Origin: Dichetophora obliterata
Lineage: Eukaryota > Arthropoda > Insecta > Diptera > Sciomyzidae
Direction of reading: 5' to 3'
DNA: 64,000 nucleotides
Assembly: GCA_963920525.1 (NCBI GenBank)
Contig: OY986436.1
Coordinates: 89,658,470 to 89,722,469, forward strand
Below, one piece after another: positions 43,111-54,854 of this stretch. Positions within the stretch are counted from its first letter, which is position 1. Each line of letters begins with the position of its first letter. Position numbers and translations under genes: made by a program. Under the pieces are notes generated by a model. It searched no databases and was not told the DNA's origin. It saw nothing but the letters and a program-made list of their open reading frames with translations.

Positions 43111-43479
43111 ACTGTAAGGACCCTTTTCGACAAGGGTCAAAACCGGCCCTCACATTTAGGCTTTCATCATATGCGGCCTCACTCAACCAGCCCTCCGCAA
43201 AAACGGCCTCATTAAAACCGGCCCTTAGTACAAGCAGCGTTAGAAGAACCGGTCCCGTAACACTCAACATGATAGCCAATAGCTACAACAACAGCAACGA
43301 TAGCCAACAGCTACAACAACAACATCAACTACAGCTCCTACAGCCCAAGACAACAGCTACGGCACAAGCCAGTAGTAGAAACAACAACAATAAGCTACAG
43401 CAAAATCCAAAAAAACCCGCATGACAACCCACGATAACAAAGAGACGCCCCAACACAGACAAACACAAAAAGCAGCTGC
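43111..43479 (+). repeat. GC-richer degenerate repeats and CAA/CAG-rich tract
   Basis: 43125-43255 contains several near-copies of AAACCGGCCCT / AACGGCCTCA / AACCAGCCCT. 43270-43430 is rich in ACAACA and CAGCAA. An open frame (43071-43424) exists because of this composition; I do not regard it as a gene. Confidence 0.45.
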
Positions 43480-44050
43480 AGCTGTATAAGAATACATTTT
43501 TAGTTGGCTGCTACTTAAGTACAGCCCCAACAAAACATGAAATAATTGGCATAAAGCTATTTTATTAATTTCAATATTAACAAACCTAAGGCTAACAATA
43601 CTTAAGTCATCTTTTTTCTTTATATCTTAAAATATATATGTATTATTGTACATACAAACTATTATACGTATTACATTTAGCCACTAAGTAGAATTAAAAT
43701 ATAACATAAAACTAGTCGACACTCGAATTAATAAATAATATACTCACCCTGTATCACGTATTCTAAGTATATAAGAGAGACATAAGATTTCCCCTTAAGC
43801 TAGTAAGTTAAAACATGAATTTGCACAGACTTGAATTGTTAACTTTATTTATTTGCTCACTAGGGCAACCGACACACATGTATTTCTATCTCAATAGCAT
43901 AAGTTTGTATGGGTAACATGACACTAGTGCCGGTCACTAGTGAGTCGATGTTAAGATTTTGAAATAAACATTCTTGCGAGAGGCATCGAACTAAACAGAC
44001 GTGCTGGAGTCTTTATTTAACAACATATTTGGAAGAGGGCACCGATTTAT
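43480..44050 (+). mobile_element. LTR-like segment with TATA box and polyadenylation signal
   Basis: AAGTATATAAGAGAG (TATA at 43766-43773) and, about 190 bp further, GAAATAAACATTC (AATAAA at about 43961) followed by GTCTTTATTTAACAACA near 44010 resemble the U3-R-U5 order of an insect LTR. A tandem-repeated leader follows. No second LTR, primer-binding site or gag was recognised, so this could be a solo LTR plus leader. Boundaries are approximate. Confidence 0.35.
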
Positions 44051-44128
44051 TTGTCACACGGACGACGAGACCACGACGGTAAGCCATCCTTAAAGTACCC
44101 AACATCTAAATCCTGCTCCTTGTACACC

Positions 44129-44470
44129 GGGCCGAAAACACGAGATCCTAGGTTGCAACTTTGTTGCCAAATCTCTCGAGATCTCTGTTTCCAGCCACGC
44201 CCAGTTCTAAACGAGCACTGCACCCCAACCAAACTTCCTGTAATCGTATTCTTTCACTCATCGGGCAGAAAACATGAGATCCTAGGTTGCAACTTTGTTG
44301 TCAAATCTCTCGAGATCTCTGCTTTCACCCACAACCTGCTCCATACGAGCAGGGCACCTAAGCCAAACTTCCCGCATAGCAATTCCGTGAGCCATTAAGG
44401 GCATAAACGAGGTCCTAGGTTGCAACTCGTTGCCAAATCTCTCGAGACCCCGTTTATTTCTCTCATTTTT
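44129..44470 (+). repeat. Three tandem ~134-bp repeats
   Basis: Units start near 44129, 44262 and 44397. Each has AAACA-GAGATCCTAGGTTGCAACT, then GTTGCCAAATCTCTCGAGA(T/C)C and a less conserved GC-rich tail with CGAGCA and CCAAACTTCC. The third is cut short. The unit contains the near-palindrome TCTCTCGAGA. GC content is well above the surroundings. Best guess: leader of an LTR retrotransposon. Confidence 0.8.
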
Positions 44471-44719
44471 GACTCTCTACGAGGTCATCAACTCCCGTCA
44501 CACCCTAATTCCTATTCGTCAAGACCCATCACAAACCGAACGTAACAGGCTGACTGGACACGACCAAACTCATCGGCAGCTCACTTCAGCATCAAGTGGC
44601 TTGGTAGCCACCTATCCCGGATACCGAGATCTCGAGTGCTCCCTTAAAGAAGGAGTGCGAGCGGAGCACCTACCTAAACCTCAACTTTTCTTGGAAAGAC
44701 CTCTGGACAGCCGCTGAGC

Positions 44720-45391
44720 ATTCCCCGGCTGGAAAGCGAAGAAGCGCCTGAGGTTCGTTACAAGATGTCTTCGTAATTAATATATTTTTCTAAGAGAAGT
44801 AAAATCGTGGCTTTTAAATTTATCAAATGTAAATGATAATACGCTTATTGATGTAATAAATTAAAAAAAAATGTATTCTCGTTTCATTAGTAAGTTAAAT
44901 TTTAAATTATAAATTGATTAATTATGTAAACTTTTTATGCTAAATTTCTTCATTTATCTTAAATTATTTCCTAGATTAAACAACCCCACGTAACCTACTT
45001 GTTTTAATGTATTTTTTCTCAAGTTAACCCACATTCGCCTCTAGTTCCTTGGAACTACTGAATGTGGCATTATTGTTATCAATCATTAAAATTTGTATTT
45101 GTAATACTAAATTGTAATTATGATTGAGAACCTTATATAATAAAAAAAATAAACCATAAAAATATAAACCATACCATAAAACCTCAGGCTGCTTCAAACA
45201 ATCAACTAGTAAATTAATTTCATCAATAGTATATTTCTTAGTGCATTTAAATGTTTTTGTTGTGTCTTCTATTTTCACGCGTCAAATGCAAGCTGTTTAA
45301 CAAGCACATGCACGAAACCTGTTTATGCACCAAGGTCGACGCTGTGGATTTATGAAAAATAGACACGTGCAACGAGTATATATCTATAATA
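44720..45391. other. No recognised gene
   Basis: AT-rich after about 44770. An 84-codon minus frame (45278-45024) begins IEDTTKTFKCTKKYTIDEIN, vaguely like SANT/MADF-type DNA-binding proteins of transposons, but is too short to assign. Confidence 0.35.
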
Positions 45392-47150
45392 CCGGATTCA
45401 CAATACTGCGTTCGGTCGGTCGTGCGTTGACAGCTCGAGTAGAAACAACGAGTTCTTATGGTGCAATTCGCAATTCGACTTCAACCGTTGATCGTGCGTT
45501 ATTCGTTAACTTTCAACGAAGGGGTAAAGTACGATCAAAGTCCAACCTAACGAGTAGAGTAGAAAAATGTTCTACTCGGTCGTGCGTTTGACATTCTTTG
45601 GTATGCAGAGTTGCATTTCCATTGAGTTAGCTTTGGTGGGTATTTTTTTGTTTCAATGGTAAAATCCCATTTTCATGGGATTTGCTGTATTATTAGAACT
45701 GTGTATACTTAATGTGATTTAACTTTATGGAAATGATGGCATGCAAGTTTTGATTAAGTGTACACTATATATAATTGAAATATAAATATTTATAATAAAA
45801 ATATAAATAAAAAAAAATGAGATTGTTAGCACATATTTTGTTAGTATTGTTATTTCACGGAGTTTTTTTATTTTATCACTATAGGTTATATTGAATTTAA
45901 TTTAAATTAATATTTAGAATTTTACAACTTACAAAATGCAAGTTTTGATGAATTCAACATTATTTAATACAATTTAAAGATTTGTGCCAATTATTTATAT
46001 TAAGTATATGAATAAAAGGCAGTAAGTTCTGGTAGAGAAAACCGTAAAAAAATGTTTGTCTGAAAAAATCAATTAATCAGGTAGTTATGGAGTTATCGTT
46101 TTTAAAAATTTTATTTCTTGCTAAAATATCTGTTCAAAAAAACTATTGCCATTATCCAATAGATCTAAGAAATTAGCATGTAATTTGAAAGGAGTTTAAT
46201 TGACCTTTTCAACGATTGCAATATAAATATCATTGCAAGAATATTTTACATTTTATATGCAACTTTTCATCATATCTAAATTTTTTAATGAAAATAACCG
46301 TTCTTTTCTACAAAAATTGCGCTATAAAGGTACTAAATATGTATTGTAATTAAAAAGCATTAATTTTTACCTTTCACTTGAAGTATGAAATTATTTACAT
46401 TTTCTGCAGATTAAAAACTTTTTTTTAAGAAAGCAGAACAACTCAGGTAAATATACTCGAAATAACAACTTACTTTCCATAATCCGTAGTAAAAACAGTG
46501 TTTTTTGAAAAAATGGCGGCTTAATGTTATTATAATTTTTTTTTTTATTTGTTTTTATTTATATATTATAAATAATTTGGCGTGAATATTTAAATTTTAT
46601 TAAATAATTTTGAATTTAGTTTGGATTTTTTTTAAGTTGCAAATTCATAAATATTAATTTGAATGCCATTCAATGGAGTTATTTACGATTCAGTGCAGTT
46701 GCCACTGCAGTTGAGGTCTTGTGAGCTTTACAAAAACAAAATACACGTACGTGAAAAATCTTCACAAGTGCTCTTCCACTGTAGCGTTTTCTACTTTCCT
46801 TGAGCAGTTGTGTACTTTTGCACATTGAAAATTTTGACGGCTTTGAAAAAAGTGATAGTAGTGTGTTCACGAACACGTAACTGCTCAACTGCACAGGCAA
46901 GTGTACTGAATCGTGAATACCCCTAGCATAAACTGTGCTGATAAAATAAAAAAAATCCCATGAAATGTGATAGTGTACATTGGCATCACCACAGTTGCTC
47001 AAAGTGACACATGCACGACCTTGAACGCAACATTGTGGATACAAAATTTTTAGGTCGTGCGTTCTGACAGTTCATCCCGTAAAGTTATTGCAAAGTCGAT
47101 CGAAGTACGATCAAAGGCCGACCGACCGAACGCAGTATTGCGAATCAGCC
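45392..47150. mobile_element. 1.76-kb TIR element, CAATACTGCGTTCGG family
   Basis: Left ATTCACAATACTGCGTTCGG and right (complement) ATTCGCAATACTGCGTTCGG followed by TCGGTCG. Further in, both ends have GATCGT, GTCGTGCGTT and AAAGT motifs in opposite orientation. The interior is AT-rich non-coding DNA and contains the MITE at 46675-46924. Flanks TAA/TTA suggest, but do not prove, a TWA duplication. Confidence 0.65.
46675..46924. mobile_element. MITE, AGGGGTATTCACGATT family copy 2
   Basis: The right end CTGAATCGTGAATACCCCT is intact. The left end (ATTTACGATTCAGTGCAGTTG) is mutated. Internally, ACGTACGTGAAAAATCTTCA and CAACTGCTCAAGTCC-type blocks match the copy at 26821-27094 in inverted orientation. 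Nested in the 45392-47150 element. Confidence 0.75.
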
Positions 47151-47187
47151 TTAAGAGATTTCACTCGTCGCTCGTTATTTTTTACTC

Positions 47188-49460
47188 GCCGATATTAGCC
47201 ATCCATCGACAGGATAGGATATTTTGATGGGACATTTATTTTATACCCCTTCAAAAGTGCGAGTTTGTTTACATTTTGTTATATATATTTTGATCATTTT
47301 GGCTGCGTGCACAAGGGAGCACAAAGATCGGTATTTTTTATGTGCTTGCCTGTTTCTTCTTATTTGAATATCTGAAGAAATATTGCAAATTTTATGAATG
47401 AAAATAAAATTTTACAGCTTCTTATTTGCATGTACATGGTTGCCGAATTTATTTTGTTTCCAGCTGGACATTTTTGTTGTAGCTATATTTTTGTTGCTGC
47501 TGCAGAGAAGGATTTTTAGATATTTCATTAGCTGAATAGAAAGACAGAATTCTGATTCGGCTAATGAAATAATTATTGGATAATAAAAAAAATGTAGCAA
47601 TAAAATAGAATTGGTTTAGCAGTATTTTATTAATTTAAAGTAAAACAAGGAAATATTGTAGATTTTATGAATGAGAATAAAAATTCTATTTGATACAAAT
47701 TTTACAGCTTATTTTTTATATGTATGTGTGGTTTTTTCTTCCATCTTCTTGCAGTTGCCTAATTTAGTTTGTTTCTAGCTGGCCATTTTCCTTGTAGCAA
47801 TATTTTGGTTGCTACTTTGGATACACAAGCAAATTAAAATCGTCGTCTCTAAAAAAGTGATTTTCTCGAAACAAAGCTTTTTTGATCGGCCAAGGTGTTT
47901 AAAAAAATCTACCAAGCCGATTGGGCTGAAATTTGAATACGTTATTCTACAGCCAATGGCTCTAGCAGTTAGTAGAATTGGTAATTTTTAATATTTTTTC
48001 CTATTTTGTACCCCAATTAAAAAAATCACGATATTTATAAATGTCTGCTGAGAAGTTCGCCATTTGTAATTTTTGTACACATATAAGTATTTTTTTTTAC
48101 ATAATTTTTGCATTTGTAGATTTTTGGGGATTTATTATAGTATATTTTCTTAATTTCTTAAAATAATATACAAAAATCTTGGAATAAATCTTAATAGAAG
48201 CATAAAAATGTATTAAATTTTGTAAAATTTGTAAAAAGTATTAGTAAAAATTGATTACAAAATTCGTAAATATACCTATATTGTTTTACATTTTAATACA
48301 GTTAAAATATTAAAACGATAGGAATAAAGTAACTTAAGCTCAAATTTTGGCACTCGATTTGTTTTGAGTTCTAGATGGTTTAAGGGAAAATATTTTGCCA
48401 CACCCTCTTTTACTGCCTACAAATCAACAAAAATGCTATATTTTGGACGGTTTTGGTTGTATTAGACTAAAATTTTGTAATTTAGTTTATATAGATACAT
48501 TCGGCAACTATACGCAAAATGGTGCAAATATAAAATGTTTTTTCCTATTAGCATGAAAATTCATATATGGCAGTAAGGCGGTGGCAGGACAACGTCTGCC
48601 GGAGAATATCTATATACAATAAATTCTTCTGTACATGGCTTTCTCACTGAACTCCTCTTAAACAGTTAAACCGATTTTGGATAAATTTGGTGTTTGTATT
48701 TTGTTAGTTGAAGTTATTTTATGAATTAAAAGCATTTTTGGTAAAAAAAAATTCTTTAAGTCCTGACTAATAATAATTTCACTAGCCGGTGGTGTAATGA
48801 AGTATCTAAAAATTATGCTTGTGTATCCAAAGTAGCAACCAAAATATTGCTACAAGGAAAATGGCCAGCTAGAAACAAACAAAATTAGGCAACTGCAAGA
48901 AGATGGAAGAAAAAACCACACATACATATAAAAAATAAGCTGTAAAATTTGTATCAAATAGAATTTTTATTCTCATTCATAAAATCTACAATATTTCCTT
49001 GTTTTACTTTAAATTAATAAAATACTGGTAAAACCAATTCTATTTTATTGCTACATTTTTTTTATTATCCAATAATTATTTCATTAGCCGAATCAGCATT
49101 CTGTCTTTCTATTCAGCTAATGAAATATCTAAAAATCCTTCTCTGCAGCAGCAACAAAAATATAGCTACAACAAAAATGTCCAGCTGGAAACAAAATAAA
49201 TTCGGCAACCATGCACATGCAAATAAGAAGCTGTAAAATTTTATTTTCATTCATAAAATTTGCAATATTTCTTCAGATATTCAAATAAGAAGAAACAGGC
49301 AAGCACATAAAAAATACCGATCTTTGTGCTTTCTTGTGCACGCAGCCAAAATGATCAAAATATATATAACAAAATGTAAACAAACTCGCACTTTTGAAGG
49401 GGTATAAAATAAATGTCCCATCAAAATATCCTATCCTGTCGATGGATGGCTAATATCGGC
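47188..49460. mobile_element. Foldback element with two ~640-bp near-identical arms
   Basis: Arms 47188-47830 and 48817-49460 are reverse complements with only about 6-8 differences by eye (about 99% identical). Each arm itself contains two diverged direct sub-units (starting at about 47377 and 47650) and a hairpin (47522-47537 with 47555-47570). Long inverted ends made of internal repeats are characteristic of Foldback/Galileo-type elements. No target duplication is visible at the arm ends. Short mirrored ORFs in both arms are a consequence of the palindrome. Confidence 0.8.
47831..48816. other. Spacer between foldback arms
   Basis: About 985 bp without a supported ORF. It includes GATCGGCCAAGGTG and CCAAGCCGATTGGG (imperfect inverted motifs near 47885-47930) and a GGCAG-GACAACGT-CTGCC hairpin at 48583-48600. 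No transposase motif. Origin unknown. Confidence 0.5.
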
Positions 49461-49462
49461 AC

Positions 49463-49495
49463 AACCAAATGCACTGGATAGTGAATACCTCTATT
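49463..49495. mobile_element. End fragment of the AGGGGTATTCACGATT MITE
   Basis: AACCAAATGCACTGGATAGT then GAATACCTCTAT matches the right terminus of the MITE at 26821-27094 with a few substitutions. It begins right after the right foldback arm ends, marking a recombination or insertion junction. Confidence 0.6.
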
Positions 49496-50119
49496 ATTTC
49501 ACATATTATGCAAATGGAATCATGCAAATGGGCAATACTATTTTTAATAGTTATAAAGAGTATACGTTTATCAGCTTTATAAATTTAAATGTAGAAGCCT
49601 TTGCACAAACGATACATTTGCTCTTTGATTTAGGCGAGTAACCGAGGTGGCAAACCTCTATGATAAAGTTGTTTTCTTTTTTCGAAAGTTAATTAATTTC
49701 TTATCAGAAGCCGGTAAAAAATCAATGAAAGTTAAAAATTCGTGAATTCAAACAAGAAAAACAAATATTTAATTCTAAAAATTTCAGAAATCATTTTGAA
49801 AATTACAACTTAAAAACTTATTGGCAACATATACAGCTTACGATAATATATTGCAGCTGACATATATGCTGCAAATGCACAATCGACTTTAAGGACTGTT
49901 CTGTTACCCTGCCTGATACAAATAACTTATTGCTTAAATTATAATATTGCTACTTTGCAAGAATACCCTTATTATATTAAACGTACATTAAAATAATAGC
50001 TGTGTTCAATTCGCCAGCCTATTCGCAATAAATGTAGCTTATTTCAAAATTTGAATCTGAAAACAACAACAAAGTTGTCAGATAGTTGAGCATTTTTCAA
50101 TTCAATTCAATTTATTGAG
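49496..50119. other. No feature recognised
   Basis: AT-rich DNA, no ORF with a motif and no inverted repeat that I can define. Confidence 0.45.
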
Positions 50120-50546
50120 ACTTTTTTTTCAGTTACAAAGTATATAATATTAGTAATATTTTTGGATAGATAACTTAGGGCTATGAGTGTGTTGTTCTAA
50201 GGTGGTGTAGAAGTAAAAGCAACTTGCTTGAGCATAGAAGAGGATATATATGATTGTGTTTTTTTTTCCCATAGGATGAATACAATGCTTGCTCCCGACA
50301 TTAGGTATAAACGAGGAGACGTGTTGTCTCTGGTGATATACTTACAAGCTAAACTTAAAACCTTAAATAATTAAAACTATAATCAGTTGATAAATGTTTT
50401 TAAGAATGAGATTAACTTTTGTGATTTAGTTGGAATATGATATAAGTATTTTACATTAATTTATGTATAGCATAATATTACTTAAAGTTATGTATGAAAC
50501 ATTTTATGCAGTTTAGCCCCTGTGTGTACCAGGGAGTAGATTTATT

Positions 50547-52593
50547 TTAAAATTCCGATAGCAGTGGAGTATCGAAGTCAAGATCAGTTTCAATGTGTTC
50601 GTTTAGGATGCCAATTGGGGAGAGATAGTTAGTAGAAGACCAATTAAACTGTTTTTGGACATCGAAAATATCTTTTAATAAGTTGTTCTCATGTAAAGGA
50701 AGTCTATTTATAAACTTTTTTTGTAGCAAAAGAGCATAGCGACATAATGGATTGACCATGGCTTTCCTGTAGATAAAATTATTCGAGAAACGTTGAACAA
50801 AGGATTCAAAATTCTTATTGACACAGCGTCTTAGCACATTTCGTTCCAATATTTCTAATTCTTTGGCTACCGTAGGCGAGATGGAAAACCAGATTGAGCC
50901 TGTTCTCACGCGCCTTACGTTAGGCGGAGCATCGGATTAGTTTTAACGTATGCAGGTAAGATGGGAATTGGGAAGGTGACGAGTTACGTAAGGCAGCATT
51001 TTCAAAAATTTTAAAAATTTTGCGATTCATTTTTACAGCTGTTACTTTGAAGCTTTATTATTTGTCATTTTCCTCGTGGTTCTCTTATGTTTTAGCGCAA
51101 ATAAATTTTGCTTTGCATTGGTTGAGTTTTCACTTTTACTTATTTCTAATTGTTTGCGTTGCTGTTTAATTTAAGACTTACAAAGTAATGAATTTTCCGA
51201 AATTTAACAGCACATTTTATTGACTGTTCTCGGAATGCAACATAAGGCGGTCTTAAAAAAGTCGGTAGTAAGAACACCTGCCTTTTTTAAGGCGAGTGAG
51301 AATAGGGTCATTGGAAATGCGTATAGCGAAACTGAGCGAATACTGACTTCGTATATCAGGAGTTTTGTATCTTGGCTTAAGTATTTATTGTTTGGAAGAA
51401 TAGAAAACATGCCGGTTAATTTTTGGGCTTTCTTTAAGTTAAATCTTGCGTGTTTATTAAACTTAAGCAAGTTATTAAATTTTACACCTAGATATTAAAT
51501 ATTATTTTTGAAAGCTATCTCCGAACCGTTTAGCAAGAGTTTTAGGTTTTTTTCTTTCTGGGATAACTGATCGTCTGCATTTTCCAGACAAATAGCCTCA
51601 GATTTGGATAAATTGATTCGTATGCCCCATTCTTTGTAGAAATCGTTTATAATTTCAAGATGCCTAGTGAGTTCGTTTAAAGCAGATGTGGGAGATTCGT
51701 GATGAGCGAAGATGAGGCAGTTATCAGCGTATAAGATAGCTTTTGAATCAGACAATGCGTGTGGGAAATCGTGCAGAAAAATATTAAAGAAGTGGGGAGC
51801 TAGCACTGAGCAAGGCGGGAACTCCGCTCTTAACTGATCCAAGATTAGAAGTTATATTATTAATCTGAACACAGAATTTTCTATCAGAAAAAAAGCTATG
51901 AAAAAATTTTAACAAAAATGGATCAAAACCGAAATTTATGAGTTTAAAAAGTATGCCATATTGAAAAGCTCTATCGAAAGCTTTTTCTATATCCAAGGAT
52001 ACTGCGATCGTGCATTTTTTTTTTTGACGTAAATTTCGTAATGTCATGAAAAAGTAATAATGCATCAACCGCAGCGTGTGATTTTTCAAAGCTAAATTGG
52101 TAAGGGGAAATGTAGTCATCGCCTAAATTAATTTCCATTTTTTGTTTTAGTATGTGTTCTAAAAGTTTTCCTATATTCGATAGCATTGAAATGGGACAAA
52201 AATTATTTAAATCAATGATATGAGGTTTTTTTTTTTAATAGTTATTATACCAGCAATTTTTCATTTGGTCGGGAAGTATCCGTTGCTTATGCAGCTATTG
52301 AACAAAATTGTCAAAAAGTTAAGAGCCAAAGACGGGAATTTTTTAATGATAAAGTTAGAAATTTCGTCTAAGCCGGAAAATTTTTTTATTTTTAGGTTTC
52401 TTAAGATGATATTGAGAGAATTTGTGTTTATGAAATGAAAACTATCCTCATTTTCAAGAGAATTGAAGCTGTCATCAAAGTTATATATTAAAGAGGGTAA
52501 GTCAGTTAATCTGTGTAAAACTGTATGTTTTATATCCAGTGAATCGCTTCTATTAGGAATTATTTCTGAGTAGATTTTTTTCATAATGTTCAC
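50547..52593 (-). pseudogene. Jockey-type reverse transcriptase
   Basis: 52593-52261 is the linker (KKFSGLDEISNFIIKKFPS). 52119-51784 has VSLDIEKAFDRA (first Asp). The VPQGS box is disrupted by a one-base insertion near 51810. 51842-51495 has ILYADNCLIF, where the second Asp of YADD is Asn. 51470-51204 and 50909-50547 are thumb and C-terminus. The mutated YADD and frameshifts mean no polymerase activity. Confidence 0.85.
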
Positions 52594-52930
52594 GAAAAGC
52601 CTCTAGTATATCATTTTCATCATTAATAATAGTGTGATTGACAGAAATTTCCGAAAAAATTGATTTTTTTTTTTTATTACTAACAATTTGGAAAATTTGT
52701 TTATATGCTGTCGGACCAGATTTTTTGTCTTAATTTTGATTTAAATTCATAAGCCTGTTCTAGTTGTAGGATCTGTTCTTTAATGATAATTTTGAGGAGA
52801 TTGATTTGTTTCGATAGGAGTTTGTATGTATCGTTAGATCTGTCAAAATGTCTATGAAATAATTTTTTCAATTCTTTCTGCCAGGAGTGTTTAATTTTGT
52901 AAATATTTGTTCCTCTTGCATTCAATTTTT

Positions 52931-53796
52931 TCAAAGTGTAAGGTGACGGTGTGCTCGACATCGCTGTGTTGATGTGAACTGGTCTAAATGAAAATCTTTA
53001 TCAGAATTTTGAAGATTAAAATTGTTTGGAGGCATGTTATCGAAGAGAGAAGCTTCTAAATTTCTGTTAAAATTCGTCCAATTTGTGTTTTTGAATGAGA
53101 AAGCAAAACGAGGGCTTTTTATACTAAAATTAATGTTATTAAGATCAATTTTTAGGCGTATTGGAAAATGATCAGAGAAGGTTGCAAAGCTTGTAATGGA
53201 AAAATTTTGATTTATTAAGTCGATGAGATTTGCAGATACCAGGAAGTGATCAAGAAAGGAATTAGAAGAAGGAAAAGACGGTCTGCTATCGGAAATTCGT
53301 ATAAAGTTTAAAGTGTGATTTTGCAACCAACTAAGGAAACATTTACCGTTTAAGTTTTCAAAATTACCGCCCCAGTCCGGGTTTCTGGCGTTGAAGTCCC
53401 CACCAATATTCGTACCTTCAAAATTTTTCGAGTAATTGAGAATTTCAATCAGACTTGAATACAAAAGTGTGGATGGGAAATTACATGGAATGTAGATGGA
53501 ACCCAAAAGAAAAAATTTAGAAAAACCGGTTAGTTTTAATTTTATAAGCAATGTGGAAAAGAAACAATAGCCACCCCTGTAGAAGAATTATCGTATATGA
53601 AGTCAAAATTTTCTAGGAATACTTTAGGATTTCGTAAGTGACATTCTTGTATGAAGCCAATATCTATCTTTTGCGTTTGAAGTAAATTTGAGTAAATTAG
53701 TGTCTTTACGGACCATAAAATTTTTTTATTTGTGTTAACAATTTCATAAATTGGGATTTCGCCTTGATCAATAGGTACATTTTTATAGTTATTCAT
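52931..53796 (-). pseudogene. Jockey-type AP endonuclease
   Basis: 53796-53542 has KIDIGFIQECHLRN (metal-binding Glu) and STGVAIVSF. 53551-52931 has GSIYIPCN, IGGDFNARNPDWGG (GDFNA motif), FLDHFLVS and FATFSDHFPIRLKI (SDHxP catalytic His). One frameshift joins the parts near 53545. Confidence 0.85.
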
Positions 53797-53799
53797 AAA

Positions 53800-54714
53800 A
53801 TTTTGAATTTGTTGTTCTAAAGATAACGGCTCGGGGATTAAGAAATATTTAGAAAGTTTGAGAAACTCATCAATTATTGGTGGCCTGAAGTTTGGTTGAA
53901 TTGTGGGATGATTAGAAAAGGTTTGGTCACCCTGCGATTTGAAAAGACTTGCGAAGGATTTTATTGGATTAATGAAGTCTGTTTCAGTGACGGCTTTGAC
54001 AGTGTTAAAATATGCGGCTCTTTCAGCTTCAGATTCAGCGGCATCTTTCAGTTTTTTGTTTTTGAAAGAAATGAATTTTTGATAGACTTCACAGCCTTTC
54101 CAGTTCGCGGGGTGACCAGACTTTTTGCAATTTTTGCAGAAAGGGATTGGATTTTCTACTTCGTTCAGAGGTCATATCCCAGGTTCATGTCTATCCCTGC
54201 ACTTTATACAGACAAATTGTCTGTTGCAATTTTTTAAGATATGCCCCCAATGTTGACATTATTTACATTGCATTTCTTTGTTCTTATTTTTCGGCACCTC
54301 CCAGGTGACTGCCTGACTCAGTAGGTACCGTATGTGACTGATGTCATTAAGTTTTTTCCCCGGTTGAAGAGAAGTGAGGAAAAGACCAGTATCAGTATTG
54401 TTTTTTATTGAGAATTGAGTTGAAAGTTTTGTGACTCTGTTCACTGTATCAGGGACTGCACTGTATCTCATCAAGAGAATTTTTTATCTCTGATGAGATA
54501 AATCGGTTGAGTAGAAGATACCCCGTTATACTAAGGTTATTTGTCTTAAGTTTTTTGGAGAGAAGGAGTAAGAGTCGATAGTATTTTCGCTAAGGAAAGC
54601 CATAATTTCTGTGTAAGCTGTAAAATCTTCTAATAAGAACTTGCTTTTAGATTTGTTTATGTTTTTGATTTTAAAAGAGATTTTTGGTTCCAAAATATTA
54701 AGTTTGTTTATCAA
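53800..54714 (-). pseudogene. Jockey-type ORF1 (gag-like nucleic acid-binding protein)
   Basis: It starts near 54714 (INKLNILEPKISFKIKN). The middle holds the knuckle series CQHWGHILKNCNRQFVCIKC, preceded by a premature stop at about 54248, and FCKNCKKSGHPANWKGCEVY. The C-terminal tail is charged (KNKKLKDAAESEAERAAYF). In this clade ORF1 binds the RNA and helps target insertion. Stop codons interrupt it in at least two places. Confidence 0.8.
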
Positions 54715-54854
54715 GTTTTTTATATTTAGATTGTGAAGAAAAATGGGAGGACATGTTGAATTTTGTGAAGATATGCCACTGCTACCAGTGGAATTCTTAA
54801 GAGCAATATTAGAATTTAATAAATTAACATCCGACAGAAGACAAGGACGATGAG

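Larger units (their letters stand above)
50120..54730 (-). mobile_element. Near full-length Jockey-clade LINE (antisense)
   Basis: The minus strand encodes, in order, a gag-like ORF1 with zinc knuckles (about 54714-53800), AP endonuclease (53796-52931), linker (52961-52261) and RT (52186-50547). The 3' end on the element strand has AATAAA next to an A8 run (plus strand T8 at about 50127). All ORFs carry stops or frameshifts. Gag with the NHPA-like knuckle (SGHPANWKGC) is typical of the Jockey clade. Confidence 0.85.

Noticed and set aside
43071..43424. 117-codon ORF rich in Gln/Asn/Ser
   Set aside because: Open only because of CAA/CAG-type repeats; no initiation context or homology, and its beginning is the tail of the LINE.
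45024..45278. Possible SANT/MADF protein on the minus strand
   Set aside because: Only about 35 residues look suggestive, the remainder is hydrophobic low-complexity sequence, and no TIR element could be defined around it.
47412..47600. Mirrored 62-codon ORFs at 47412-47600 (-) and 49048-49236 (+)
   Set aside because: They are the same sequence in the two arms of the foldback; there is no recognisable protein motif and the frame includes hairpin and poly-A tracts.
47188..49460. Polinton/Maverick element because of long TIRs
   Set aside because: The spacer is under 1 kb and lacks polymerase, integrase or capsid genes, and no 6-bp duplication is seen.
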